Notes: a model not told the origin generated them from the letters alone. DNA of 64,000 nt from Nitrosopumilus ureiphilus (GCF_013407185.1 NZ_CP026995.1:685578-749577); one strand, 5' to 3'. Numbered from the stretch's first letter, positions 1 through 8,089 are shown. Numbers and translations: made by a program.

Positions 1-1
1 T

Positions 2-118
2 TACATGGATGATAAATCTTTGATGATGTCAGCTGACATGGTTTCACATTACTTGTTTGTAATTAATATAATTCAGACCGTTGGATTATCCATTCTAGTC
101 TGGATTACAAGAAGATAA
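2..118 (+). CDS. short membrane protein or C-terminal end of a cut gene
   Basis: An open frame enters from the left edge of the window and runs to a TAA at 116-118; an ATG at 5-7 would give a 37-residue protein. The C-terminal half is one hydrophobic segment ending in two arginines, as in a single-pass inner-membrane anchor. I cannot tell whether this is a complete miniprotein or the tail of a longer gene cut by the window edge. I recognise no family. Confidence 0.35.
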   Translation, partial: YMDDKSLMMSADMVSHYLFVINIIQTVGLSILVWITRR

Positions 119-183
119 TTCCAAAAAAGATTGGGGTCAAAAATGGATAAATCCTTAAGGTGATTTTTTCACATTACTTGTTT
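42..183. repeat. 17-bp direct repeat, two copies
   Basis: The 17-mer TTTCACATTACTTGTTT occurs at 42-58 and again at 167-183. The first copy lies inside the open frame at the window edge, and the second ends two bases before the ATG of the broken spondin-domain gene at 185. A 125-base spacing and exact identity suggest a local duplication or recombination scar next to a decaying gene. A promoter role is possible but not shown. Confidence 0.6.
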
Positions 184-184
184 A

Positions 185-507
185 ATGAAATCAAAAAAGA
201 CAGGAATTCTAGCAATGACTACAATAGTTACAATGTTATCTGTTGTAAGCGTAGCAGGAATCCCTGCATCAAACGCAGCAAAGTCACAGATGTATGAGGT
301 TACGATAACCAATCTTACTCTTGGACAACCAATCATACCACCACTCTTGATAACTCATTCAAAAGATACAGGATTTTTCTTCCTGCTTCCACTCCATTCA
401 TTTCGGGCATCGAGTTGTCACTAATAATTAGATCAAAGGGAGTTTCTGGAGGATCTTTTCATATGTCTCAAGTTCTTCTTTTCTATCATGAGAGCAAAAA
501 TCTGTGA
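185..507 (+). pseudogene. frameshifted spondin-domain secreted protein
   Basis: The first 60 residues from the ATG at 185 read as a signal peptide (Lys-rich start, hydrophobic core, Ala-Ser-Asn-Ala cleavage region) followed by YEVTITNLTLGQPIIPP and a His-Ser motif, the usual opening of a bacterial/archaeal spondin domain. The frame then closes early at 422-424. Adding one T in the T-run near 372 restores a frame reading FFLPASTPFISGIELS, which resembles the next conserved block; this second frame ends at 507. The full domain is normally about 200 residues, so most is missing. I infer a decayed gene; a single-base sequencing error explains the shift but not the missing remainder. Confidence 0.65.
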
Positions 508-546
508 TATGGTTTTAGAATTATTTGTAATCTACTCCTGTCTGAT

Positions 547-678
547 TTATGGGCTATCACTTGTTACAAGACCGCAGTCTTTGCAAAAAACGGCCAAGGT
601 CTTGTGAAGAAAAGAATTCTCAGAAAAGGCCTCAGTATTTGTAGACTTGCAGAATTTACACTCTTTAGGAAATTGCAT
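547..678 (-). CDS. 43-residue zinc-ribbon miniprotein
   Basis: This short frame starts at an ATG at 678 and ends at TAA 547-549. It encodes two CxxC knuckles (CKFC near residues 7-10 and CKDC near 32-35) about 22 residues apart, the spacing of a single zinc ribbon. It contains nothing else. Such one-domain zinc ribbons are common in thaumarchaea and their roles are mostly unknown. The paired knuckles make it likely to be real despite its length. Confidence 0.55.
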   Translation of the reverse strand: MQFPKECKFCKSTNTEAFSENSFLHKTLAVFCKDCGLVTSDSP

Positions 679-740
679 ACTGCTGTTAGTTATTATACTT
701 GTTTAAAACATATTCTCTGATTTCTATCACTGAAATAATC

Positions 741-968
741 TTATGCATTTTCAGATAATTTGAGGATATGTGTTGTGTTGTTTTTTACTGCCAAGTTTAT
801 TGCCTTTTGCATTTTTTCTTGGTAATCTTTATACTCTTTAGTATTCTTGACTATTTCACATTCTTCTACCACTGGTAATTCTCTAAAATTCTTGAATTGC
901 TCAAGAGTCAAAACACACGTATGGTATTTTTCTTCATCCACAAATCTATATTTTACTTTAAATGCCAC
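741..968 (-). CDS. small hypothetical protein
   Basis: A 75-residue soluble, charged protein with no membrane segment or metal motif. It begins MAFKVKYRF and has a predicted strand-rich N-terminal part followed by a helical, Lys/Glu-rich C-terminal half. I do not recognise the family. The start codon lies three bases from a 20-bp perfect palindrome and just downstream of an AT-rich TATA-like stretch (about 990-1003 on this strand), which supports transcription from here. Confidence 0.6.
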   Translation of the reverse strand: MAFKVKYRFVDEEKYHTCVLTLEQFKNFRELPVVEECEIVKNTKEYKDYQEKMQKAINLAVKNNTTHILKLSENA

Positions 969-971
969 TAG

Positions 972-991
972 TATTCATAAATTTATGAATA
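972..991. promoter_or_regulatory. 20-bp perfect palindrome at the start of the 741-968 gene
   Basis: TATTCATAAATTTATGAATA is identical on both strands. It lies between a TATA-like stretch (about 990-1003) and the ATG at 968 of the minus-strand gene, where transcription would start. A dimeric repressor bound here would block initiation. The function is inferred from position and symmetry only. Confidence 0.4.
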
Positions 992-1253
992 TATTATTAT
1001 ATAATTGCACGCTCCTATGAAAACATCCTTTAATAATTATTAAGGATTGAACCTATTGAGATTTGGCTAAATCAACTTTTTAAAATAAACTCACAGTTGG
1101 AAGAACTTATGCAAGATCATATAACAGAGATGCAGAAACTTATGCCAAGTAATAAGATGCATCAATCAATGAAATAACCTTTTCAAAGGTTAATGCTAAC
1201 CATAGTTTCTTTTTTCATGAATTTCTTTTCTATCTTTATTGCCTCTAGGTGTC

Positions 1254-1475
1254 CTAACGTAGTTTTACGCTACAACAAGGACATTGAACATCAAGACATC
1301 TTGGAAATTCTTCACATGCAGGACATCTTTTCTGTCCACCTTTATATCGATGTCATTCTTTGTATCCTAATGCCTTTGGAAGATCTCTAAACCCACTTTT
1401 GGAGTGTTGAGTAAACCCTTGTATAATTTTGGACCCTGCAGTACATCCTCCCAAAATCATGATACGTTTCAACAT
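1254..1475 (-). pseudogene. zinc-ribbon protein interrupted by a stop codon
   Basis: From an ATG at 1475 the frame runs through about 40 residues to a TGA at 1353-1355, and continues without a frame change into HRYKGGQKRCPACEEF and then CPCC before a TAG at 1254. The two Cys pairs and the KxGQKRC...CPCC...KLR layout match a family of short thaumarchaeal zinc-ribbon proteins that I recognise from memory. The single in-frame stop separates the N-terminal half from the metal site. The 969-1253 stretch beside it holds only a Met-rich open frame without a start (about 1050-1177), which I cannot assign. Confidence 0.55.
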
Positions 1476-1557
1476 GATACATATCGTTCTTGTTGGTTTA
1501 AAGCATATCTTAACTGTACAATTAAAAATACAAATTCGATAACATTGTAAACTAAAC

Positions 1558-2415
1558 ATGGAAAAAATTTGTTGGGCTAATACCGATAATTTTGATGAAT
1601 CAGAATTTATCATAGTTGGAATTCCTGACGAATCGCAGTCACATGCATTGAGGAAAGGAACTACAGAAGCACCTTTCAAAATTCGTCAAATCTCAAATCA
1701 ACGAGATTCCTATGAACGAAACGGTGAAAAATCGCTAGGACGTCCCTTTCAAGGCTCTGAAAAAAAAATTCACGATATTGGAAATATTTCCCGCGAACAA
1801 ATTAAAGCCCTTTATGATAGAATCTCGTCTCTTTCCAAAATACCTGTTTCTATTGGAGGTGATCACTCCATCACTAGTCAGATTATCAATACAATGGCAA
1901 CAAGACTTGGAAAAATCTCTCTGGTGTATTTTGATGCTCATCCTGACTTTGTAAGTTCTACTACAAACTACTATGGCTCTGTGATAAATGATGTTCTTTC
2001 AAATATTGAAATAGAGTCCAGTGTTCAAATAGGAATTCGAACTCCAGAACAAGAAGAATTGGATAATGTCAAAAAACACAATCTAAGCGTGATCACTCCT
2101 TTTGACATAGCAGAACAAGGAATAGAACAAATTGCAAATTCAGTACTGGATAGATTAGGGGATAATGTGTATGTTTCATTTGACATGGATTGTATTGATC
2201 CTGCATATGCACCTGGTGTTTCTGTTCCAGTTCCCCTAGGTTTGAACAGTACAGATGCAGTATACTTGTTGCAAAAAATTGCAAAAAAGGGAATAATAGG
2301 AATAGACATTATGGAGGTGTGTCCCAGTTTTGATGTCAAAGACAGAACATCTCATTTAGCATCTAGAATAATTTCTGAAGTACTTTATTCATCAGGAGAA
2401 AAATACTTTGGCTGA
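1558..2415 (+). CDS. speB: agmatinase/arginase-family ureohydrolase
   Basis: A 285-residue member of the ureohydrolase superfamily, which hydrolyses agmatine, arginine or related guanidines to urea with two Mn ions. The metal motifs are visible: GGDHS at 100-104 (His103), DAHPD at 126-130 and SFDMDCIDPAYAPG at 207-220 (Asp209, Asp211). The usual histidine after the DAHxD motif is not obvious, so substrate specificity is uncertain. Its last 8 bases overlap the start of P5C dehydrogenase, indicating translational coupling. In thaumarchaea agmatinase serves polyamine synthesis; the neighbours instead suggest arginine/proline turnover. The family is certain, the substrate inferred. Confidence 0.88.
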   Translation: MEKICWANTDNFDESEFIIVGIPDESQSHALRKGTTEAPFKIRQISNQRDSYERNGEKSLGRPFQGSEKKIHDIGNISREQIKALYDRISSLSKIPVSIGGDHSITSQIINTMATRLGKISLVYFDAHPDFVSSTTNYYGSVINDVLSNIEIESSVQIGIRTPEQEELDNVKKHNLSVITPFDIAEQGIEQIANSVLDRLGDNVYVSFDMDCIDPAYAPGVSVPVPLGLNSTDAVYLLQKIAKKGIIGIDIMEVCPSFDVKDRTSHLASRIISEVLYSSGEKYFG

Positions 2416-3979
2416 ATTTGAAAATGAATACACATGGGGCAAGGCTGTTGCAAACAACTCTATTGAAAAATTTCATATGGATTTTGACAGAGCAATTGAT
2501 AAAGTTCAAAATGAATTAGGTAAAAAATATCCGGCAGTAATCAATGGAAAAGAAATCTACAGTGATGATTGTTTTGAAGTTAGATCTCCTTCTAATACTG
2601 GAATTCTTGTGGCGGAATTCCCAAGAATATCTGCCGATGATGCCAAAAATGCAATATCTAGTGCAAAAAAGTCGTTTGAAAAGTGGAGTGATTTTTCATA
2701 TCAAAAAAGAGCTGAAATATTTAGGCATTGTGCGGATATTTTTTCCAAACAAAAATTCTTTTTGGCATCCTTGATGATCTTTGAGAATGGAAAGAATCGC
2801 CTTGAATCTATGGGTGATATTGATGAAACGATTGACTTTATGAGATTCTATGCATTGCAACTAGAAAAGAATCATGGATTCTGCAAACCTACTGTTCATC
2901 CCAATCCTCATGAAAAAACACAGACAGTGATGAAACCTTATGGTGTCTGGGGAATAATTGCTCCCTTTAATTTTCCTTCAGCAATTGCAATAGGGATGAC
3001 TACTGGTGCATTAATTACTGGAAACACTGCTGTTTTAAAACCCGCAAGTGATGCCCCGTTGTCTTCATTTCAGTTTGTAAAAATTTTGTATTCGACAATT
3101 CCAGACGGTGCAATCAATTTTGTAACTGGTTTTGGGGAAATAATAGGAAAGACCATCATTGAAAGTCCAGATGTTGACGGCATTGCATTTACAGGCTCTT
3201 ATCAGGTTGGTATGAAAGGATTTCAAGAATTCACAAAGTCAACTCCAAAACCTTTCATTTCTGAAATGGGTGGAAAAAATCCCGTAATTGTAACAAAACA
3301 TGCAGATTTAGACAAAGCATCTGACGGTGTGATGAATGCTGCTTTTGGATTTGGAGGACAGAAATGCAGTGCATGTTCAAGAGTTTATGTTCAAAATGAT
3401 GTTGCTGATCAATTCATTTTAAAACTTGTTGAAAAGACAAAAAAATTGGTAATTGGAATGCCTTGGGAAAAGGATGTGTTCTTGGGCCCTATCATCAACA
3501 ATGATGCTAAAATAAAATTCGAAAACGCGATTAATATTGCAAGAAAAGACGGAGAAATTCTTACAGGAGGTTCAGTATTAACTTCATTAGGGCTTGAGAA
3601 TGGTTATTTTGTAGAACCTACAATAGTCACAAAATTGCCTGAAGAACATACGCTTGTCAAAGAAGAATTATTTCTGCCATTTTTATGTATTCAAAAATAC
3701 GATGATTTTGAGGATGCAATAAAACTTGCAAATCAAACAGAATATGGATTGACTGCAGGAATTTTCAGCAATGATGACAGACAATTAGAAGAATTCTTTG
3801 CAAAAATTCAGGCAGGAGTTGTATATGCAAACAGGTATGCAAGTGCAACTACTGCAGCGTTAGTCTCAAGTCAGCCTTTTGTTGGATGGAAACATTCAGG
3901 TTCTACTGGAAAGGGAGCTGGTGGTGAAAATTATCTGCAACAATTTATGCATAGTCAGACTCAAACCCGCTGTGACTGA
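2408..3979 (+). CDS. L-glutamate gamma-semialdehyde (P5C) dehydrogenase
   Basis: A 523-residue aldehyde dehydrogenase of the PutA/RocA type, oxidising glutamate semialdehyde to glutamate with NAD. The Rossmann block GVWGIIAPFNFPSA, the FTGS loop, the general-base Glu286 (SEMGGKNP) and the catalytic Cys320 in GQKCSACSR are all present, and the length is normal. It starts with TTG inside the end of the ureohydrolase gene. Its 3' end overlaps the convergent proline dehydrogenase by 19 bases. With that gene it forms the two-step proline-to-glutamate pathway as separate proteins. Confidence 0.9.
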   Translation: MAEFENEYTWGKAVANNSIEKFHMDFDRAIDKVQNELGKKYPAVINGKEIYSDDCFEVRSPSNTGILVAEFPRISADDAKNAISSAKKSFEKWSDFSYQKRAEIFRHCADIFSKQKFFLASLMIFENGKNRLESMGDIDETIDFMRFYALQLEKNHGFCKPTVHPNPHEKTQTVMKPYGVWGIIAPFNFPSAIAIGMTTGALITGNTAVLKPASDAPLSSFQFVKILYSTIPDGAINFVTGFGEIIGKTIIESPDVDGIAFTGSYQVGMKGFQEFTKSTPKPFISEMGGKNPVIVTKHADLDKASDGVMNAAFGFGGQKCSACSRVYVQNDVADQFILKLVEKTKKLVIGMPWEKDVFLGPIINNDAKIKFENAINIARKDGEILTGGSVLTSLGLENGYFVEPTIVTKLPEEHTLVKEELFLPFLCIQKYDDFEDAIKLANQTEYGLTAGIFSNDDRQLEEFFAKIQAGVVYANRYASATTAALVSSQPFVGWKHSGSTGKGAGGENYLQQFMHSQTQTRCD

Positions 3980-4833
3980 ATCAATGAATTTCCAAGTAGT
4001 AGGATGTTTCTCTTTCTTTCTTTAATTCTTCTAAATGAATACGGTAACCAATTAATCCCATATGGAATGTAGTCTGAAACCACAAATTTCTTTTTGATTA
4101 ATTTTGGTTTCAGTTCATCTCTTATTCCTTTTAGCATTTGAAACTCAAATTTTTTAGGATATTTTTTTGCCAAATTCTCTGCCTTTTGTATGATCTTCTC
4201 ATCATGTGTTGCTATTGCAAATTCATTTCCTTTCTTGAACAGTATCTTCATTAGTTTTACGTAATTTTTATCAACATCTTCTTTTGATTTGAAAGATATT
4301 CTTTCTTTTTCTCTATATGCTCCTTTAACTAGACGTATTTTTGCACCAATTCGTAACAAACTACTTAGATCGTCTTCGGTTCTTTTGAGATTTGCCTGTA
4401 AGGCAATTCCTATTCTTTCATATTTTGAGAAGAACGAATTGTAAATCTCTATAGTTTCATCAGTATGTTCTGATGATTCCATATCCAACCATACAAAAAC
4501 ATGGGCATGGCGGGCATCTTGTATGATTCTTTCAAAATTCTGATAACATTGTTTCTGATTGATTGAAAGGCCTATTTGGGTTGGTTTTATTGAGATTGCT
4601 CCACGAATTTTCCATTTTCTAAAAGAGTTTATGATTTTTTTATATTCTGCTATTGTTGACGTGATTTGTTTTTTTGAAGTATGATATTCTCCTAGTTTGT
4701 TTATGATTGCATAACGTCCTGACTTGTATGCGGTTTTTGCTGATATCAGTGCATCATCTATTGTATTTCCTGCAATCCACTGTTTTGCTATTTTAAACAA
4801 AACTTTCTCCATTAATTGTGTACCTGTGACCAC
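3961..4833 (-). CDS. proline dehydrogenase
   Basis: This FAD enzyme oxidises proline to P5C. The family hallmarks RLVKGAYRE (167-175) and YIPYGINWLPYSFRRIKER (255-273) form the substrate and flavin site. The length (290) fits monofunctional PRODH. The first residues before MEKVLFKIAKQW look unlike the family, so the true start may be the ATG at 4812. It converges on P5C dehydrogenase with overlapping 3' ends, so the two proline-degradation genes are adjacent but separately transcribed. Confidence 0.9.
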   Translation of the reverse strand: MVTGTQLMEKVLFKIAKQWIAGNTIDDALISAKTAYKSGRYAIINKLGEYHTSKKQITSTIAEYKKIINSFRKWKIRGAISIKPTQIGLSINQKQCYQNFERIIQDARHAHVFVWLDMESSEHTDETIEIYNSFFSKYERIGIALQANLKRTEDDLSSLLRIGAKIRLVKGAYREKERISFKSKEDVDKNYVKLMKILFKKGNEFAIATHDEKIIQKAENLAKKYPKKFEFQMLKGIRDELKPKLIKKKFVVSDYIPYGINWLPYSFRRIKERKRNILLLGNSLIQSQRV

Positions 4834-4932
4834 AGTAAGTAATTTCTAATGATAATTATATGATTTTATATTTATTCTCCAACTCTATTATCCAACCACA
4901 AAAGAGAAATTTGATGATTTTACACTAATTGT

Positions 4933-5337
4933 ATGGGTGAGGCTTTTGTTTTAATTAACTGTGAGCCTGGTAAAGAACCATTAATACTTGAACAATTACG
5001 AAAAATAGAAAACGTATCTGAAATTCAAGGAACCTATGGTATCTATGATATTGTAACTAGAATAGAATCTGATAACCAATCCCAACTTGACAATATAATT
5101 TCAGACCAAATTCGGAAACTAGACTATGTTAATTCCACTCTGACACTCATTCCTACTGACGAACACGAAAGTAGCCTTTCAGATTTAATTCCGGACATAA
5201 TGCCTGATGTGATACCTGAACAAAAAAAACCTTTGGGAGGACCATTTTCAGAAGAGGGAGAAGATGATTTTGATGAAGATTATGATGAAGATTATGATGA
5301 TTCGACAAAACTAAATCAGTTTAGAAAAAAGGGATAA
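4933..5337 (+). CDS. stand-alone Lrp/AsnC ligand-binding (RAM) protein with acidic tail
   Basis: Residues 1-78 are a complete RAM/AsnC C-terminal domain (AFVLINCEPG... GTYGIYDIVTRIE... STLTLIP) without the DNA-binding half. The remaining 55 residues are a Pro/Asp/Glu-rich tail ending in Asp-Tyr-Asp-Glu repeats and a basic tip. RAM domains form dimers and higher rings and bind amino acids in Lrp proteins. It is followed one base later by an uncharacterised gene, so the two are probably cotranscribed. Ligand and partner are unknown. Confidence 0.8.
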   Translation: MGEAFVLINCEPGKEPLILEQLRKIENVSEIQGTYGIYDIVTRIESDNQSQLDNIISDQIRKLDYVNSTLTLIPTDEHESSLSDLIPDIMPDVIPEQKKPLGGPFSEEGEDDFDEDYDEDYDDSTKLNQFRKKG

Positions 5338-5338
5338 C

Positions 5339-5995
5339 TTGGTGCAAATTCATTTTGTTGAGGTAGATAGTTTTCTGGATTTTGCACGATTTGTATGTGC
5401 TTTCAGAGAATACCCCTTGAGAGTTTATGCCCACAAATTACATGGCAAGATGGTGTTATCAAGTAGAATTGTTTTGTCAAAATCAATCCTTGCATTTTAT
5501 ACTGATTACCAAGAAGGAAGATACATTGAATATGATCCAAAAGGCGGCAAGGAAACATCACGAGTTGTCTCTTCTATACAATCCACCTCTGATCATGCGC
5601 CAATAGTTCATTTAGATTCATTGCCATTTCAAATTAAATACTACAAAAAAACAGCTGATAAATTCAAAATCTCCAAAGTGCTTGATCTAGGAAATCTGGC
5701 TCGATTGACATATGATCCTGAGTGGCCTGATAATCCAAAGATAACCCTATTGTGTTTTCCAAAGGGGGAAAAATGGATTGTGGGATACATGTCCGTAATT
5801 GAATTAGCTGAAACCGTTTACTGTTTTTATTATGTGGAGTTGGATGAAGAGCCAGATAAACCATTCATAAAATATTCCGGTCATAAGGGAATTTCAGCTC
5901 AATTCACAGATATTTTCCAACATGGATTTCCATATCTCCCAGTAGTCAAATTAAAGAAAAACCATCCTCTTTTTGGTTTTATCGCCAAAAAATGA
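5339..5995 (+). CDS. conserved hypothetical protein
   Basis: A 218-residue soluble protein with a TTG start one base after the upstream RAM gene, so the pair is likely an operon. The sequence is rich in aromatic residues and beta-strand-like stretches, with no membrane segment, no Cys motif and no recognisable catalytic signature. I do not recognise the family. The coupling to a RAM protein is the only functional hint. Confidence 0.65.
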   Translation: MVQIHFVEVDSFLDFARFVCAFREYPLRVYAHKLHGKMVLSSRIVLSKSILAFYTDYQEGRYIEYDPKGGKETSRVVSSIQSTSDHAPIVHLDSLPFQIKYYKKTADKFKISKVLDLGNLARLTYDPEWPDNPKITLLCFPKGEKWIVGYMSVIELAETVYCFYYVELDEEPDKPFIKYSGHKGISAQFTDIFQHGFPYLPVVKLKKNHPLFGFIAKK

Positions 5996-6107
5996 ATTCC
6001 CTCAGGACGAATATTCCATTCACACAGATATTCTAATACCATAATGACTAAAATTTTTCCTGATTCAAAATCAGTCATAACGGCACTTTCCATACGTGAG
6101 GGAATTC
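5994..6107. repeat. 114-bp element bounded by 11-bp inverted repeats
   Basis: GAATTCCCTCA at 5994-6004 is exactly repeated as TGAGGGAATTC at 6097-6107. The left arm overlaps the stop codon of the preceding gene. The enclosed bases contain a minus-strand open frame of about 30 residues (start 6093) that runs on into the neighbouring gene antisense and is probably not a protein. A transcript hairpin, a terminator or a tiny mobile element are all possible. Confidence 0.4.
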
Positions 6108-6166
6108 CTCAATTCTTGAAAATTAATTTCTGATCCATAGTTACACTGACAGTAGGATAATTATTC

Positions 6167-6258
6167 GTAGTAATCTGCCAAACTCAAGCACCAGTCCATT
6201 GACCGTGTACCCATCGTTACTCTGTTTTTCCTCGATGTTTTCTTTGGTTGATTACTAC
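6167..6258 (+). repeat. inverted-repeat element, copy 1 (family of three)
   Basis: The ends GTAGTAATC (6167-6175) and GATTACTAC (6250-6258) are perfectly complementary. The interior shares AAACxCAAGCACCAGTCxxTTGAC and GATGTTTTCTTTGGTT blocks with copy 2 (8002-8089) and, on the other strand, with copy 3 (16046-16135). The terminal stem differs between copies but stays paired. It lies in the 445-base gap before the TFB region; apart from it and the preceding inverted repeat I see nothing else there. Confidence 0.6.
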
Positions 6259-6440
6259 TGAAATTGGTACGAGAAAATAAAATAAAAACTAGACGATAAA
6301 AATAATGAATATATGTTTAATTTTTTCACAAAAATAAACTAAATTATTAGTTTAGATAACTAATTCCAATTCTCTAGAATTAGAACATTTAGTTTGTTAC
6401 CTCTTGCTAATTAGGTCTCTCTAATTTTCAATCACTTTAA

Positions 6441-6643
6441 ATGAAATTTTGTTGTAATTATAATGTGAGAATTTGTTCATGTGGCAAATGTGGTAAAGAA
6501 TTAGAAATTCAAAAAAATGTTTTTCATACAAAAAGGCCATTAAATTTCAATGTGTACAGTGTTACTATTCAACATATGGCCAAATCTCTTTTCAGTACAA
6601 TATGCAACTTGTGGCGACATCTATTGAAAGGTGTTTAAAATGA
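6441..6643 (+). pseudogene. possible remnant of a transposase N-terminus (zinc ribbon)
   Basis: An ATG frame at 6441 encodes CSCGKCGKELE and then drifts into non-protein-like sequence. An overlapping frame from about 6500 to the TGA at 6641 reads KFQCVQCYY...SIERCLK, which resembles the second zinc knuckle and first helix of DDE transposases. Joined by one frameshift they make a plausible zinc ribbon. It ends abruptly where TFB begins. I rate this a guess; a decayed insertion sequence fits best. Confidence 0.3.
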
Positions 6644-7536
6644 TTATGCCATTTATGCAAGATGAAAACACTTGCATTCATTTAACAATTATATCTGATG
6701 ATACAACTGGGGAGCAGGTTTGCGAAAATTGTGGGCAAGTACTAATTAATAATGTGGTAGATTATTCTACTGATGGATTTAATGAAAATTTCAATAATGC
6801 AAGAACAGGCCCTAAAATATCCATTACAATGTATGATGGGGGTCTTTCCACAGTAATTGGAAAACATAATTTTGATTCTTCTGGTAAGGCAGTATCTCAT
6901 GAAATGAGAAGAAACATTAACAGAATGAGAATGTGGGATTCTAGAACCAAATCTAATTCTACTGCTCACAGAAATCTAATGATCGCACTTTTGGAGATAA
7001 ACAAGATTAAAGAAAAAATGTCCTTATCTGATGCAATTATTGAAAGATCTGCATATTTTTACAGAAAAGCATCTGAAAAAAAAATGATACGTGGAAGATC
7101 AATCAAAGGAATTGTTGGAGCATGCATTTATGCTGCATGCAGGGAATTAGGAACTACTAGAACTATTATTGAAATTTCAAAATGCATGCATGAGAAAAGA
7201 AACATCATAGCAAAAAGTTATCGATTGTTATTCCAACAGCTAAGTCTAGAAATATCTATTCCAGATCCAACTTCAAGCATAATTAAATTTTCCAATAATC
7301 TAGAATTATCTGAGAAAATAAAACGAGATGCAATTTTTATCTATGATACTCTAAAAGAGAAACAAGTTATTGCAGGGAAAAAACCAGGAGCTGTTGCAGC
7401 TACAGTTGTGTATATGGCCTGCATTAAAAATAATCAAGGTATATCACAACAACAAATATCCAAAATATCAGGTATAACCCAAGTAACCATTCGTAATAGG
7501 TTTAAAGAATTTAAACAATATGTGCAACTAATTTAG
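6640..7536 (+). CDS. tfb: transcription initiation factor B (TFB)
   Basis: A 298-residue TFIIB homologue that bridges TBP-bound TATA DNA and RNA polymerase. The N-terminal zinc ribbon has ligands Cys12, His14, Cys28 and Cys31; two cyclin folds follow (about 95-190 and 200-295), the second ending QQQISKISGITQVTIRNRFKEF, the BRE-reading helix-turn-helix. I chose ATG 6640 because an AAAGGTG Shine-Dalgarno lies 7 bases upstream; GTG 6631 is the alternative. The region between ribbon and core is degenerate relative to the usual B-reader, as often seen in additional TFB paralogues, so it may be a specialised factor. Confidence 0.88.
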   Translation: MIMPFMQDENTCIHLTIISDDTTGEQVCENCGQVLINNVVDYSTDGFNENFNNARTGPKISITMYDGGLSTVIGKHNFDSSGKAVSHEMRRNINRMRMWDSRTKSNSTAHRNLMIALLEINKIKEKMSLSDAIIERSAYFYRKASEKKMIRGRSIKGIVGACIYAACRELGTTRTIIEISKCMHEKRNIIAKSYRLLFQQLSLEISIPDPTSSIIKFSNNLELSEKIKRDAIFIYDTLKEKQVIAGKKPGAVAATVVYMACIKNNQGISQQQISKISGITQVTIRNRFKEFKQYVQLI

Positions 7537-7680
7537 AAATTTGATAAATCATTTATTGTAATATTATTATAAAAAATATCTCCACAGAGATTTAAACCAA
7601 AACCCTTACTCCTAAAAGTTTGGTGAACATCTCACTATCAAAAGTTTGGAAAATAGAAGATTTGAATTATTACAATCAGT

Positions 7681-7779
7681 TCATTTTAAAAATAATACTA
7701 ATGCTGCAAGAGCTGCAATCACTCCTACAAAAATCAAGGTATTTCTAACACTATGATATCCTGTAATCAATTCACTCAT
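7681..7779 (-). CDS. 32-residue single-pass membrane miniprotein
   Basis: Starts at ATG 7779 (MSELITGYHSVRN) and is followed by one 19-residue hydrophobic helix, ending Leu-Lys. The composition, with a polar amphipathic head and a clean transmembrane helix, argues that it is real although very short. I recall very similar miniproteins from other thaumarchaeal genomes but cannot verify this here. Function unknown. Confidence 0.5.
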   Translation of the reverse strand: MSELITGYHSVRNTLIFVGVIAALAALVLFLK

Positions 7780-7865
7780 AATCCCATACTCTAATAATGA
7801 AATTTAAACTACAGGTGTTTTTTTCTTTAAATTTATTTAGTAAAGTTGTAAAAAATCAAAATAAT

Positions 7866-7979
7866 TTAACATGTTGTATCTGTTTCTTCATATTGATTAC
7901 AAATCCTAACACTGGTTATTCCTACAACTTTTGAAATATTTTGTTGAGGCAGATTTACACCAGTTTTGATAATTACCAT
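7866..7979 (-). pseudogene. 3' fragment of a TFB gene
   Basis: This 37-codon frame (first ATG 7979) reads GVNLPQQNISKVVGITSVRI and then CNQYEE, which aligns residue for residue with the C-terminal helix-turn-helix of the intact TFB nearby (GISQQQISKISGITQVTIRN). The upstream parts of the gene are missing and a TAG closes the frame just before. It is therefore a remnant of a second TFB, left beside the surviving one. No independent function is expected. Confidence 0.6.
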
Positions 7980-8001
7980 CCTGACCCTGTAGATAATCTA
8001 A

Positions 8002-8089
8002 GCAGTAATCTTGTAAAACCAAGTATCAGTCATTTGACTAATTTTTATTGATACCGTTTTCTCTCTTGATTTTTTCTTTGGATTACTGC
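8002..8089 (+). repeat. inverted-repeat element, copy 2
   Basis: The ends GCAGTAATC (8002-8010) and GATTACTGC (8081-8089) pair perfectly. Relative to copy 1, one stem pair has changed T-A to C-G on both sides at once, a compensatory change. The internal blocks AAAACCAAGTATCAGTC and TTGATTTTTTCTTTGG match copy 1. It lies between the TFB remnant and the AbrB-like gene. The rest of the 7537-8233 gap holds the two short frames listed above. Confidence 0.6.

Noticed and set aside
5899-6093. Minus-strand frame over the end of the 5339-5995 gene
   Set aside because: Two thirds of it is antisense to a protein-like gene, and the remainder lies between the arms of an inverted repeat; no family or start signal supports it.
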